This document shows positions 33,808-43,630 of a stretch of DNA of 64,000 nt, one piece after another (positions within the stretch are counted from its first letter, which is position 1; every line of letters begins with the position of its first letter). This DNA is from Trifolium pratense. Its lineage: Eukaryota > Streptophyta > Magnoliopsida > Fabales > Fabaceae. The notes below the pieces were generated by a model. That model made no database searches. It had not been told where the DNA came from and saw only the letters and a program-made list of their open reading frames with translations. Location: positions 4,114,563-4,178,562 of the forward strand of contig NC_060063.1 of assembly GCF_020283565.1 (NCBI RefSeq). The letters run 5' to 3'. The translations under genes and the position numbers were made by a program.

Positions 33808-35089
33808 CATATCATTATCAATTCCATACCACCAACCCATTTTGTCAAGAAATCCAAAAACATGTATTGAATTTGATGTTAAAATCCTGTGTATTAGTTT
33901 TGGAAATTCTTTTCTTTCTTGGTTTGCCTTTAGTTCATTGATAAATCAACTCAAACTTTCTCCTCAATCTGCAGGGAGCTTCGTTGTAGTTTATGGAAGT
34001 GGAAATAAAAAAAAGCAAGGTTGCATGTCTCATTTCTCGAGATCTTTTCTATGAACAAGTCCGAAAATTACAAAAGTCTCCAGAATGGTGCGCTCTTGTG
34101 CCAACTTTGATTTGTCGATTTTTAATTACGTTCCTTATTTATTAATCATATTCTCTATACCAAACTTGAATATTATATTTTGGCATCTAATCGTATTATA
34201 CATAAGATATCAAATACTCACATTTTTCAATCATGGTTTTTGTGTAGGCCTGAAATTTTTACACATAATTTAAATAAAAGAACCACCTCTCAACATGAGA
34301 ATGAAATGGACACAAGTGATGATGATGGACTACCTCCATTGGAAGCAAATACTAATAGGATGAGACCTATTGAGTTGCAGGTAAATGAAGATTTAGAATC
34401 CAATTCAAATACAAATAATTCAATTATAGTTGGATCCCATAATTTAACCAACAATATATAAATAATGTTTTTGTCCTATCTTTGTGTGCTGATTGACTTG
34501 AGCATTTACATCATTACATATTTGAATTCTACCAAAAAGAATTGATTTTTCATTAACTTGTCAAACTACAGAACACAATCAGAGCAGAAAAATTTGTTTC
34601 ATTAATTTCTTTTTGATTTTTTTCTGGGTAAATCAATGGTGAGAACTGAGAACTACTAATAAGATTTCAGGTTCAATTTCATTGTTAATTTAAAAGGGAT
34701 TTCATTTGAATTTAAATATGTAGAATAATTTTTTAATTCTTTTTATATTGTTTTGTAGAAGTAAAAACAAATACAGTAACAAGAAATTTTTGAACGAATT
34801 TGACTTTTAGAATCATGTGAGAAATGAAACAATTTTAATTTATTTTTTCATTTAAAATCCTTTTGTAGGAATATATAGTTTTTTTTTTGGTACATGGAAA
34901 TGGAATATATAGTTTATAAAATGGGAATTCCTTTTATTAATTTCAATTTGCACTTCTTAAGACTATGTGATAAATGGAAAAGAAAAAAAAAACTTTCACA
35001 TAAAGGTGATTGCCCCAAGTCTTCTTTCACATTGGTTAAACCCTAAAAAAATATTTAACAAAAAAATCCTAAAAAAATTTTAATTTGTT

Positions 35090-35340
35090 TTTTCTTGATG
35101 AAAATGTACACATAACATTTCATTAATTAACATTGGTTCGTATATTCACCAAAATCCGGAAACTAGCTAACAATGTGGTTGTCTTTAGCAAGTTTATGGG
35201 CAACCTCATTTGCTTATCTCCGTATAAACTCTACACTTGAGTTCCAATAATAGTTAAGCTCATAAACCCAGTTAGGCGCTACAAAAAACTACGACTTTTT
35301 TTAGCTAGAGTATAAGAACCTTCATCTTCTCTGACACATA
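35090..35340 (-). pseudogene. LINE RNase H (RVT_3) fragment in unit A
   Basis: On the minus strand the 3' part reads ANEVAHKLAKDNHIVS, the typical end of the plant LINE RNase H-like domain, preceded by a CAA-to-TAA stop and by an HELN- and ELKCR-like decayed stretch. It has several stops and no start. The same domain is better preserved in unit C at 48374-48640. Confidence 0.55.
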
Positions 35341-35808
35341 TTTTAAAATCTTTCTTTAGTTTTAGTTATAAAAGGTGATTGTCCATGTCTTCTTTCATGT
35401 TGGTTCAACTGTTTGACTTAACAAAAATTAGAATTTATTTATTTTCACAAAATTTTGTGTAATTGTTTTAAAGTCTTATAATATAAATTGTCTTAGACCT
35501 TGAAGTATCTTAATTTCATGCTATAGCAAATACAGAAAACATAGATAATAGTACCTCTTTAGGTTTATAATTAAACCACATGAAAGAAGATATGATAGAC
35601 TTTAAATTTTGATGGAATAATCTAGTTTATCTATTGTTTTCTTTTCTTGGACAGTATATCAAATTTTAAGTGGGGATAACTTTTTAGAGTAATATGTTCT
35701 TACACGGTAAAAATACAATTTACTTCAACATCTCTTCACCTTCTCTACCTATTCACATTAATTGTGCATTTCAACGGCTCTTCACCTTACTCTACCTACA
35801 AGAATAAT

Positions 35809-35963
35809 GCTAGCAACACACTCTTTAACAAACACACTCCAACACACTCTCTTTTATTGGTTGAAATTCACATGGGTCCCATAAAAAAATGTGGACCCAT
35901 ATAAATTTTAACCAATAGAAGAGAGTGTGTTAGAGTGTGTTTGTTAAAGAGTGTGTTGCTAGC
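35809..35963. mobile_element. 155-bp MITE with about 70-bp TIRs
   Basis: The ends GCTAGCAACACACTCTTTAA and the inverse at the right match for about 70 bp each, leaving a centre of about 12 bp, so the whole element is a hairpin. No clear target duplication was seen. Units C and E lack it at the corresponding place, supporting insertion after duplication. Confidence 0.85.
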
Positions 35964-36540
35964 ACTCCTCCTACCTACCATCCCCCCATTTAACAAATAT
36001 GCCTTTCAATTTCATCCTCTCTTCAACTATTCTATAAATACAAACTTACCATCAAACTCCCTTCACACTATAAAATTTAAAACTCTATTCAATCTCTTTT
36101 CATCTATAAACTCATTTAAACTTCTCTTCAGATACCTTTTTTTTTTACCTTCTATATTACTATATCTAGATGACATAGATCACCCCATTTTAACCAATTA
36201 TGATACTAAAATATTGGCACAACATGCAACTCACAACTATATAAATGAATGTTGGATGTATTCCATTAATCCTTTTGAAATTGTCTACGGTTCATGGTTT
36301 TGGCCACCTAACTTCAAACTAATTGATCAGACAAGATTGAGAGAAGTTTGATGGTCATAGGCCATGAACTGCGAACATTTTCTCCCAAGTATGTCCATGA
36401 TACATGATTGTGATCATCAAACTTTAAAATGATTGGCTGCCCAAGTCTTATAGAAGTTTGATGGCCACAACCAATGTAATGTATAGAGGTCATACTTAGC
36501 AAGGTTGGGGAGACTTCTAACATTCATGGATTCAATTATT

Positions 36541-37494
36541 GTTGTGACAAAAATATCATTTTGTATATTGTATATTTTGATATTGATGATAGTGAAAATG
36601 AATAATATATTTTAGTTGATTTTATTTCATTTATATTTGTATTTAACTTATAAGTATCACAGGAAAATTAATATACATGAAACAAGATATACATCAAAAT
36701 TTAATGAAATATTTTTATTTTTTTTGTCTAAAAATAATATCTATTATATATATAGCCAATATATTGTAATTTACTTTTTATGTTTAATTATGGGTTGAAT
36801 TTGAATAAGTTTTTCGTCTCTAAAAATATAATGAATTTTGATTTTAGTCCTTGAAAATAAAAATGGTATGTTTTCATCGATCTTCTCAAAATTTTCTTTT
36901 GTTTTTGGTCCTTAAGGGACATAATTTTGACATTTTTTAAATATAATATGGACATAAAAATGTTTGACATAATAGATAAACATAACATGAACACATCTTG
37001 AATATAAAAGGGTGCTAATCTCGACATTAACATAACATAAATTTATTATTAAAGAGCAAAAATAAAATCAAAATTTTTGGGAGTATGAAAATATTCGATT
37101 TTTAGTCTTATGGACTAAAATTAAAACTTGCTATATTTGTTTTGACTAAAATAATAACTTTGACAAATTTAATATGGGGATACATTTTATCTTTGCAAAA
37201 TGTCTTTGCAAAAGGATAAATCAGCAGGCCTTTAATAAAGAAGGTATATCATAGGAGGAAAGGATTCTAAATGGGCATTATGGTAAATTCAATTCAGGAT
37301 AGCAAAAATGTATAAATAGGAAGTGTAACAATAGTTGAATAGTTATTCATTTTGCAATCAGAACATTGATTCTTGAAGCTCAATAATAATCTCTTTGTAT
37401 CGGTTGGTCTTATCAAAATCATTAGTTTGTTCTTTAAAATTATAAGTTAGACATTTTCCCTTATATAGTTACTATTGATTTAGTTTTTTATTTT
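36541..37494. other. Unrecognised AT-rich spacer between EIF1AD-like copies A and B
   Basis: No exon-like frame. 36788-37170 has the loose TTTTAGTCCTTGAAAATA and GACTAAAATTAAAAC motifs in opposite orientation typical of decayed TIR repeats. Confidence 0.35.
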
Positions 37495-37867
37495 TTTTTT
37501 ACTACAGAAGTTTAGCTCTTAGTTATCTTTCCATTTTAATTTGTCTCCGGGTCATGGATGCACATGGTGAAAAATCTCTATATCTATTTCCTGCTAAATT
37601 TCATAAAAGCATGTGGATAAAATGAGATTTGTCCAATCTAAGAAGCAATTCAATACTGATTGTCCTGATTTAAAAGCAACTCTAAGTATTATTTATTCGA
37701 TTTTTGGAAAACAAAAAACTAATTGTTTTACTTATCGAATTATGCCTTTGTCTAGGTGGTGAACTAATGAATTTGTGTTATCATTGATGATTTTACTGAG
37801 CTCTTGACTTATTATTTGGTACATTTTTTTTTCTCAAAGCTACTTATAATTTGGTATAGAGGGAGTA

Positions 37868-38270
37868 TGATAGGATCAATATTGTATTGCTAACACAAAT
37901 CACAAAACAGCAGACAAATAGGGAAAACTGGTATATTTATTTTTAGTAATATAAATAGCTGAAGTTCATATGGGATTCAGCCAACTATTACAGAGATGAA
38001 AGAAAAGGAAAAAAACTATAAAGACTGTAAAAGGTAGGTAAGGCAATTCGAGAAGCCTTGGATCTCCCAGAGCAGTAACAATACTGACAAAATATTTGAA
38101 TGAATATTCCCCATCGTAAACTCCATAATTATAGCATCTAAATTCTATTTTCTCTCTCTGCCACCTGGCATAGTCATCCAAAAACCACTGAGTTTGTTGC
38201 TATCATTTAGGAGTGATTCCCTCCTCCTTTCTTATTGTGCTTACGTGTATAAACTATGTCATACTTATCA
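37868..38270 (-). repeat. LTR of the gypsy element (3' in element orientation)
   Basis: 403 bp, four differences by eye from the copy at 41399-41801. It contains the last 64 bases of the polyprotein ORF. Confidence 0.93.
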
Positions 38271-41200
38271 ATACCCCCTCCTTCAAAACTCTCCTTGACC
38301 TCAAGGAGAAATCCGGGAAACTCTTTCCTCATTTTCTCAACTGATTCCCATGAATTCTCAAATTCTGGTAGCCCTTGCCATTTCACTAATACTTCCACTT
38401 CACCCTGCTCATTCCTCCTAGTATCCATTGCTTCTTCTGGCCCTGGCTCTAACTGCCACTGCTCATTCATACAAGCAGGTAGAGGTTGAGATTCTACATT
38501 AGGAGAGATAGCTTTCTTTAATAAAGAAGCATGAAAAACTGGATGTACCCTACTGTCATCAGGTAACTTCAGTTTATAAGCCACAACACCTATCTTCTGC
38601 TCTATCTCATAAGGCCCATAATATCTTGGGCTTAGTTTCTGATTAAATCTATTAGCCAACTTCCTTAACTTGTAAGGTTGGATCTTCAAATACACCATAT
38701 TTCCTACTTGATACTCCACCTCTCTTCTATGTTTGTTGCCTTGTGCCCTCATCTGGTCTTGTGCCTTCAATAACTGTTCTTGCATTTCTCTCAACATAAC
38801 ATTCCTTTCTGCTGTAAGCTTGTTAACTTCCTCCACTGAAGAAAGACTCACATCATCTCTTATTAACACTGGTGGTACTCTCCCATACAAAGCCTCAAAG
38901 GGAGTGGATTTCAGAGATGCATGATAATTCGTATTATACCAATATTCTGCCCACGCTAACCATCTAGGCCACTGCTTGGGTTGTCTACCAGTCAAGCATC
39001 TTAAATATGTTTCTAGACATCTATTCACTACCTCTGTTTGCCCATCTGACTGAGGGTGATAAGCACTGCTATACTTCAATCTTGTACCTGCCTGTTTGAA
39101 AACTTCTGCCCAAAATGAACTGAGGGAAACCTTGTCTCTGTATGAGACAATAGAGCTGGGGAATCCATGAAGTCTCACTATTTCTTTGATAAATAGCTCT
39201 GCAATATCCTTAGCTGTGTAAGGATGCTTCACTGGCAAAAAATGAGCATATTTGGTTAGCCTATCTACCACTACCATTATGGTGTCAACCCCTTGTACCT
39301 TAGGTAGCCCACCTATGAAGTCCATAGATATGTCAGTCCAAACCTGTTTAGGTACCGGTAAAGGTTGAATCAAACCCCCAGGACTCAGAGTTTGATACTT
39401 ATTTCTCTGGCACACCTCACAAGCATCCACATATTCCTTAATATTCTTTCTCATACCCTCCCAATACACCACACTAGCAAATTTTTTGTAAGTCCTGAGA
39501 TAGCCAGTGCAAAATCTCCACCCTTCATCTTTCTTTTTCACTAGCAAAACTGGACTGGAGAATGGGCTGGTACTGTGCCTTATGATACCAGCGTGCATCA
39601 TTTCTTTGACAATCTTCTCTATCTCATTCTTTTGATAATACGGGTACCTATATGGCCTCAGATTAGGAATGTTGGCATCTGGCTTGAGCAGTATAGCATG
39701 ATCATGCTCTCTAATTGGTGGTAATCCAGAGGGCATGTTAAAAACTGTAGCAAATTCATTAATCACCTTCCCCCATTCAGACATATCTCCACCTTCTACT
39801 GCTTCTGTTGCATCACCACTGACCGTGTGTATATAAAATCCCATCCCCTCATCAGACAAAGCTTTAATCATTGTCTTCCAAGTTGCTTGACTGTTGCACA
39901 TAGTTGGATCTCCTTGGATGGTGTATTTTTTTCCGTCTAATTCACACTTCAGACAAAGATTGCTAAAATTAGCTTCTATGTTGCCCAAGCTTGCTAACCA
40001 GTCCATACCAAGCACCATTTCTGAACCACTCAGTTCCATAATGAAAAAATGTTGTTTAAATTCAACCCCTTGAATGTTGAATTGTAAACCTTCACACACA
40101 CCATTGTTTCTCACCTTCTCCCCGTTCCCCACTTCGATGACATAGGTGGGTGTATCAACTACTGGCAATTTCAATTCTTTCACTAATCCAAATGTTATGA
40201 AATTACTAGTGGCACCTGAATCAATCAAGGTCCTCACTTGTCTTTCCCCTACTCTCACCCACACCTTGAAGGACTTGTTGGAAGTGAACCCTTCTCTGCT
40301 GTGTAATGACAACTGTAGGTTTTTTAACTCCCTTACTGGCTCTTCCTCTCCACTCTCCTCCTCTGCTATCAACTCCTTCTCTTCCTCACTACTCCAATCA
40401 CATAGCCTCAAACTCATATGTTTGAACTTGCAAGTGTGATCTCTGCCCCATTTATCTCCACACTTGAAACACAGTCCTTTCTTATGCCTATCTTCCAACT
40501 CTGTCGAACTCAACCATTTGCCTTTGAATTTATCTCCACCTACAGCCCCCCTCTTATCACTATCTCTCTTGGCTCCTCCAAAATCACCAGGGTCTCTAAA
40601 CTTTACTGCACCGCCTCTATCCTTCCATTCCCCCTTCTCCTTTCCTCCAGCTCCTCGTTTCATCAAAGAATCATTCTTTTCCTCCAACAACAAGGCACGA
40701 TCCATAATTTCTGCTAAGTCTCGACAATCATAGAGCTTCAACTCAGCTTGAATTTCTTCTTTTAACCCATTTAAAAATATGCTATCCAACATCACTCTCT
40801 CTTCTCTTCTTACTGGAGCTACCAACGTTTCAAATTGCTCTCTAAACTCCATAACTGTCCCCTTTTGTTTCAGATTCAACAATGGACCAAGTGAGTTTTG
40901 AAGAATTCCTGGTTGGAATCTTCTAATCAGCGAGAGTTTAAACTCATCCCAAGTCCTTGATGCAGTTTGTTCTTCCCACCACACAAACCAATTTAAGGCC
41001 TTATCCTCTAAGGCGATCACAGCTGCATCTAACTTATCACGAACGCGTACTTCATTCAAACGAAAATACCGTTCAATACGAACCAACCACCCATAAGCAT
41101 CATCCCCTTTGAATATCGGGATCTCTAGCTTACGTCGGTGTCCCTGGTACCTGGGAAAACGAGGACGCGATTCTCCCGATACCATGCTACCGTCACTTCT

Positions 41201-41353
41201 ATTGCCCTCCTCTGTAGGCGACGGTCTCCGACGTGTCCTTCCTTGCCTTTGTCGAGGTCGACTTCGCTCACGTAGTAACAATCGAATCTCATCCAAAGTA
41301 TTTTCGACGTTACCCATCCTCTGTTCTAACGCATCAGCTCTCGCAACTTCCAT
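38207..41353 (-). CDS. Deleted gypsy polyprotein: Gag-protease-(RT stub)-integrase-chromodomain
   Basis: 1048 residues. Gag core about 90-210 (ALNWFVWWEEQTASRTWDEF), one zinc knuckle (CFKCGDKWGRDHTC), aspartic protease (LIDSGATSNFI), the start of reverse transcriptase up to GWRFC, then an abrupt in-frame jump to the end of RNase H and the integrase HHCC region (YVDACEVCQRNK). The integrase core follows (WTDISMDFIGGLPKVQG, QSDGQTEVVNR), with the second Asp replaced in the usual SDRD position (SYRDK), then a C-terminal chromodomain (VLVKWQGLPEFENSWE). The missing span removes the YIDD active site and all RNase H acidic residues. The last about 20 codons run through the polypurine tract and into the LTR. 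Chromodomains direct insertion to heterochromatin in this family. Confidence 0.88.
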   Translation of the reverse strand: MEVARADALEQRMGNVENTLDEIRLLLRERSRPRQRQGRTRRRPSPTEEGNRSDGSMVSGESRPRFPRYQGHRRKLEIPIFKGDDAYGWLVRIERYFRLNEVRVRDKLDAAVIALEDKALNWFVWWEEQTASRTWDEFKLSLIRRFQPGILQNSLGPLLNLKQKGTVMEFREQFETLVAPVRREERVMLDSIFLNGLKEEIQAELKLYDCRDLAEIMDRALLLEEKNDSLMKRGAGGKEKGEWKDRGGAVKFRDPGDFGGAKRDSDKRGAVGGDKFKGKWLSSTELEDRHKKGLCFKCGDKWGRDHTCKFKHMSLRLCDWSSEEEKELIAEEESGEEEPVRELKNLQLSLHSREGFTSNKSFKVWVRVGERQVRTLIDSGATSNFITFGLVKELKLPVVDTPTYVIEVGNGEKVRNNGVCEGLQFNIQGVEFKQHFFIMELSGSEMVLGMDWLASLGNIEANFSNLCLKCELDGKKYTIQGDPTMCNSQATWKTMIKALSDEGMGFYIHTVSGDATEAVEGGDMSEWGKVINEFATVFNMPSGLPPIREHDHAILLKPDANIPNLRPYRYPYYQKNEIEKIVKEMMHAGIIRHSTSPFSSPVLLVKKKDEGWRFCTGYLRTYKKFASVVYWEGMRKNIKEYVDACEVCQRNKYQTLSPGGLIQPLPVPKQVWTDISMDFIGGLPKVQGVDTIMVVVDRLTKYAHFLPVKHPYTAKDIAELFIKEIVRLHGFPSSIVSYRDKVSLSSFWAEVFKQAGTRLKYSSAYHPQSDGQTEVVNRCLETYLRCLTGRQPKQWPRWLAWAEYWYNTNYHASLKSTPFEALYGRVPPVLIRDDVSLSSVEEVNKLTAERNVMLREMQEQLLKAQDQMRAQGNKHRREVEYQVGNMVYLKIQPYKLRKLANRFNQKLSPRYYGPYEIEQKIGVVAYKLKLPDDSRVHPVFHASLLKKAISPNVESQPLPACMNEQWQLEPGPEEAMDTRRNEQGEVEVLVKWQGLPEFENSWESVEKMRKEFPGFLLEVKESFEGGGIDKYDIVYTRKHNKKGGGNHS

Positions 41354-41398
41354 TATTGATGATAAAGATCAACAACAACCAAAGCTCTGATACCAAAT

Positions 41399-41801
41399 TG
41401 ATAGGATCAATATTGTATTGCTAACACAAATCACAAAACAGCAGACAAATAGGGAAAACTGGTATATTTATTTTTAGTAATATAAATAGCTGAAGTTCAT
41501 ATGGGATTCAGCCAACTATTACAGAGATGAAAGAAAAGGAAAAAAACTATAAAGACTGTAAAAGGTAGGTAAGGCAATTCGAGAAGCCTTGGATCTCCCA
41601 GAGCAGTAACAATACTGACAAAATATCTGAATGAATATTCTCCATCGTAAACTCCATAATTATAGCATCTAAATTCTATTTTCTCTCTCTGCCACCTGAC
41701 ATAGTCATCCAAAAGCCACTGAGTTTGTTGCTATCATTTAGGAGTGATTCCCTCCTCCTTTCTTATTGTGCTTACGTGTATAAACTATGTCATACTTATC
41801 A
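41399..41801 (-). repeat. LTR of the gypsy element (5' in element orientation)
   Basis: 403 bp, TG...CA ends, directly followed on the minus strand by the initiator tRNA-Met primer-binding site and then the gag ATG at 41353. Confidence 0.93.
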
Positions 41802-42317
41802 GAGTATTAATTAAGAATTTGAAAATAATTTTTTTTCTCAACCCGAGCTTTTTCCTCAATCTGCAGGGAGCTTCGTTGTAGTTGATGAAAGTGGAAAGAA
41901 AAAATCCATTGAATCAGGAAGCAAAGTTTCATGTCTTGTTACTCATGTTCTTTTCCATGAACAAGTCCCAACATTACAGAAGTTTGCAGAATGGTGCGTT
42001 CTTGTTACCAACTTTGATTTGTAGATTTATAATTACATTACTTATTGAATCATATTCTCTATACCAAACTTGAATATTATATTTTGGCATCTAATAGTAT
42101 CCATAGCGATATCAAATACTCACATTTTCAATCATGGTTTTTGTGCAGGCCTGAAATTTTTACGCAATTTAAATAAAAGAACAGCCTCTCAACATGAGAA
42201 TGAAATAAACACAAGTGATGATGATGATGATGGACTACCTCCATTGGAAGCAAATACTAATAGGATGAGACCTATTGAGTTGCAGGTAAATGAAGATTTA
42301 GAATCCAATTCAAGTGT

Positions 42318-42575
42318 TTTTTCTCCATGTAACGTTAACGAATTTGAGTTTTAGTCCCTAAAAAAAAAAATTCTTTTAATTTGCCCTTGTAATTTCATAT
42401 TACTTTTGTTTTAATACTCAATGTGGCAATGTCACACAAAAATGCTGACATGGTCATAATCTGCTCACCGGACCACTGCCACATGTTTAGGGGGCGCTGA
42501 CTTGACAAATTATAGGGATAAAAACCAAAATCCACTCAAATTACATGGTCGAAAAACAAAATAACCCCTAAAAAG
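42318..42575. mobile_element. Decayed TIR repeat downstream of copy B
   Basis: Left CATGTAACGTTAACGAATTT plus GAGTTTTAGTCC is partly inverted at the right (GGGATAAAAACCAAAATCCA, CTCAAATTACATGG). The middle holds the CTGACATGG and CACTGCCACATG phrases common in such plant repeats. It truncates exon 4 of copy B. Confidence 0.5.
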
Positions 42576-43263
42576 ACAATTTTTTTTTATAAAAAAGAAA
42601 CTTATAGTATTATTCTGGAAAAATCTTACAATCTCTTCTTCACCATATGATTTTAATAAAAACTTACACTGACATAAGAAAAACATTAAATTGATTTGCT
42701 AATTTTAGTTTAACTGTAGAGCCAAAGTGCATAAAATGATGGTGTCCTTCATTCTAATTAAGATACACATATACCGAGTCAAGCAAAAATCTACATGATA
42801 TGAAACATGATCTCAATTCACACATAAACAATGAGAATATGGACGAATTTGATCCCATGTCCCACATGGCACATAAAAAAATAAAAGTAATCAGTCAATA
42901 AAAAAAAAAAAAAGGTAGTTTTAATTAGCCATGACGTCTTTCTACTTAAAGGGATTCTCCCCAAATGAAAAAGTTGGAAAAAGATAATTTCAGATTTGAA
43001 ACTTTATTTCGTAATGGCGAACACCATTCAAATAAATAAACTCATAGGGTCCCCTCTTGCCCCCAAAGCAACCCATATACTAATGTTCTTGGACCAACTA
43101 ATCAATCACAAATAGTCATTATCTCTTTTTTTCATACCAAATATTACTTTAGTTGAATTGAATCTTCACAAATAGTCATTTTCCTTTTTGTTTCACGTGC
43201 ACAGTACCCTTTCCTTTTCTCTATTCCCCATGCAATCCTCATACCACAAAGCAAATAATAAAA
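42576..43263. other. Unrecognised AT-rich upstream region of the MOL1-like gene
   Basis: No gene or bounded repeat recognised. A TTCACGTGC G-box-like motif lies at about 43190-43199; no TATA box could be fixed with confidence. Confidence 0.35.
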
Positions 43264-43530
43264 GATTTTCTTTTGCTGCCTATCTACTTCTCGCGCGCCC
43301 TATGCGTTTTTATTTTTACCCTTCCGTTATTTAAATAGCGGATGTTGTAAAAATGAGAAATTTTTGAGAAATTTTGTAAATGCCGTCTGCTATTTAAGTA
43401 GCAGACGTTATAAAAAAAAATAAAAAAATTGGTAGGGTGTCTTTTGGGGTATCTGCTACCTAAGTAGCGGACAGAGATATTTTGGTAAATTCGTAGGAGG
43501 CGCGATAAAATTGGTAGCATGGCAAAAGAA
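43264..43530. mobile_element. Palindrome-rich MITE-like element just upstream of the MOL1-like gene
   Basis: The ends CTTTTGCTGCC (43270) and GGTAGCATGGCAAAAG (about 43513-43528) are imperfect inverses, and both inner flanks carry a GGCGCG block in opposite orientation (CGCGCGCC near 43292; GGCGCGAT near 43499). Three palindromes of about 18-22 bp lie inside: CCGTTATTTAAATAGCGG, GTCTGCTATTTAAGTAGCAG and TCTGCTACCTAAGTAGCGGA. It ends about 100 bp before the chosen start codon, so it may lie in the promoter or 5' UTR. Confidence 0.55.
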
Positions 43531-43630
43531 ATTCTATCAGTAATACTTAAAACTTTATTTTACACTGACAGCATTGCCTTTGTCTAGTGTAGTTACAATT
43601 GTCCCTCTTCCTTGTTCTCTCCAAGTTCCA

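Larger units (their letters stand above)
31130..34461 (+). pseudogene. EIF1AD: EIF1AD-like gene copy A, frameshifted in exon 3
   Basis: The intact family encodes a small S1/OB-fold RNA-binding protein related to eIF1A. A 5' UTR exon ends at a GTAAGT donor (31210). Coding exons: about 32709-32900 (ATG 32787), 32999-33074, 33975-34087 and 34248-34461. Exons 1-2 give MSGGRKNLNRATEEKHVTLQ and the core FPAKFQKSMWIKRG; exon 4 gives the acidic tail with DDDGLPPLEANTNRMRPIEL, a conserved signature of the plant proteins. Exon 3 is 113 nt against 127 nt in copy B: a 14-nt loss shifts the frame and gives a stop at 34052-34054. The product would be about 90 residues and lack the tail. Intron 1 hosts a SINE and a TRIM. 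Confidence 0.75.
34470..36530. repeat. Segmental-duplication unit A (3' flank of EIF1AD-like copy A)
   Basis: The stretch starting CTATCTTTGTGTGCTGATTG, through TTAACTTGTCAAACTACAGA, the LINE RNase H fragment, the TTTAGTGGGGATAACTTTT-type block and ending near the TTTGATGGCCACA block is repeated in the same order at 47362-49990 and 55255-57190, with a start-only copy at 50967-51320. It carries a 155-bp MITE that the other copies lack. Confidence 0.8.
37868..41801 (-). mobile_element. Chromodomain Ty3/gypsy element with RT/RNase H deletion
   Basis: 403-bp LTRs (37868-38270 and 41399-41801) begin TGATAGGATC and end ACTTATCA; GAGTA flanks both sides (37863-37867 and 41802-41806). On the minus strand the primer-binding site TGGTATCAGAGC adjoins 41399 and the polypurine tract GAAGGAGGGGG adjoins 38270. 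By eye the LTRs differ at four bases. The single ORF is open throughout but has lost most of reverse transcriptase and RNase H, so the element cannot copy itself alone. It is inserted in the end of a Stowaway-like remnant inside EIF1AD-like copy B. Confidence 0.93.
37495..42360 (+). pseudogene. EIF1AD: EIF1AD-like copy B, multiply disabled and split by a retrotransposon
   Basis: Exon 1 is missing. Exon 2 (about 37553-37628) has lost its acceptor (CTCCAG changed to CTCCGG) and carries CGA-to-TGA in place of the arginine of the conserved WIKRG. The 3.9-kb Ty3/gypsy element at 37868-41801 sits in the intron. Exon 3 (41867-41993) is in frame (VVVDESGKKKSIESGSK); exon 4 (about 42150-42354) lost 4 nt near ACGCAATTTAAATAA and stops early, although the LPPLEANTNRMRPIELQ codons persist. 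This copy kept the 14 nt that copy A lost, so the two decayed independently. Confidence 0.8.

Noticed and set aside
37966..38181. 71-codon ORF also seen at 41497-41712
   Set aside because: It is LTR sequence of the gypsy element, present twice for that reason.
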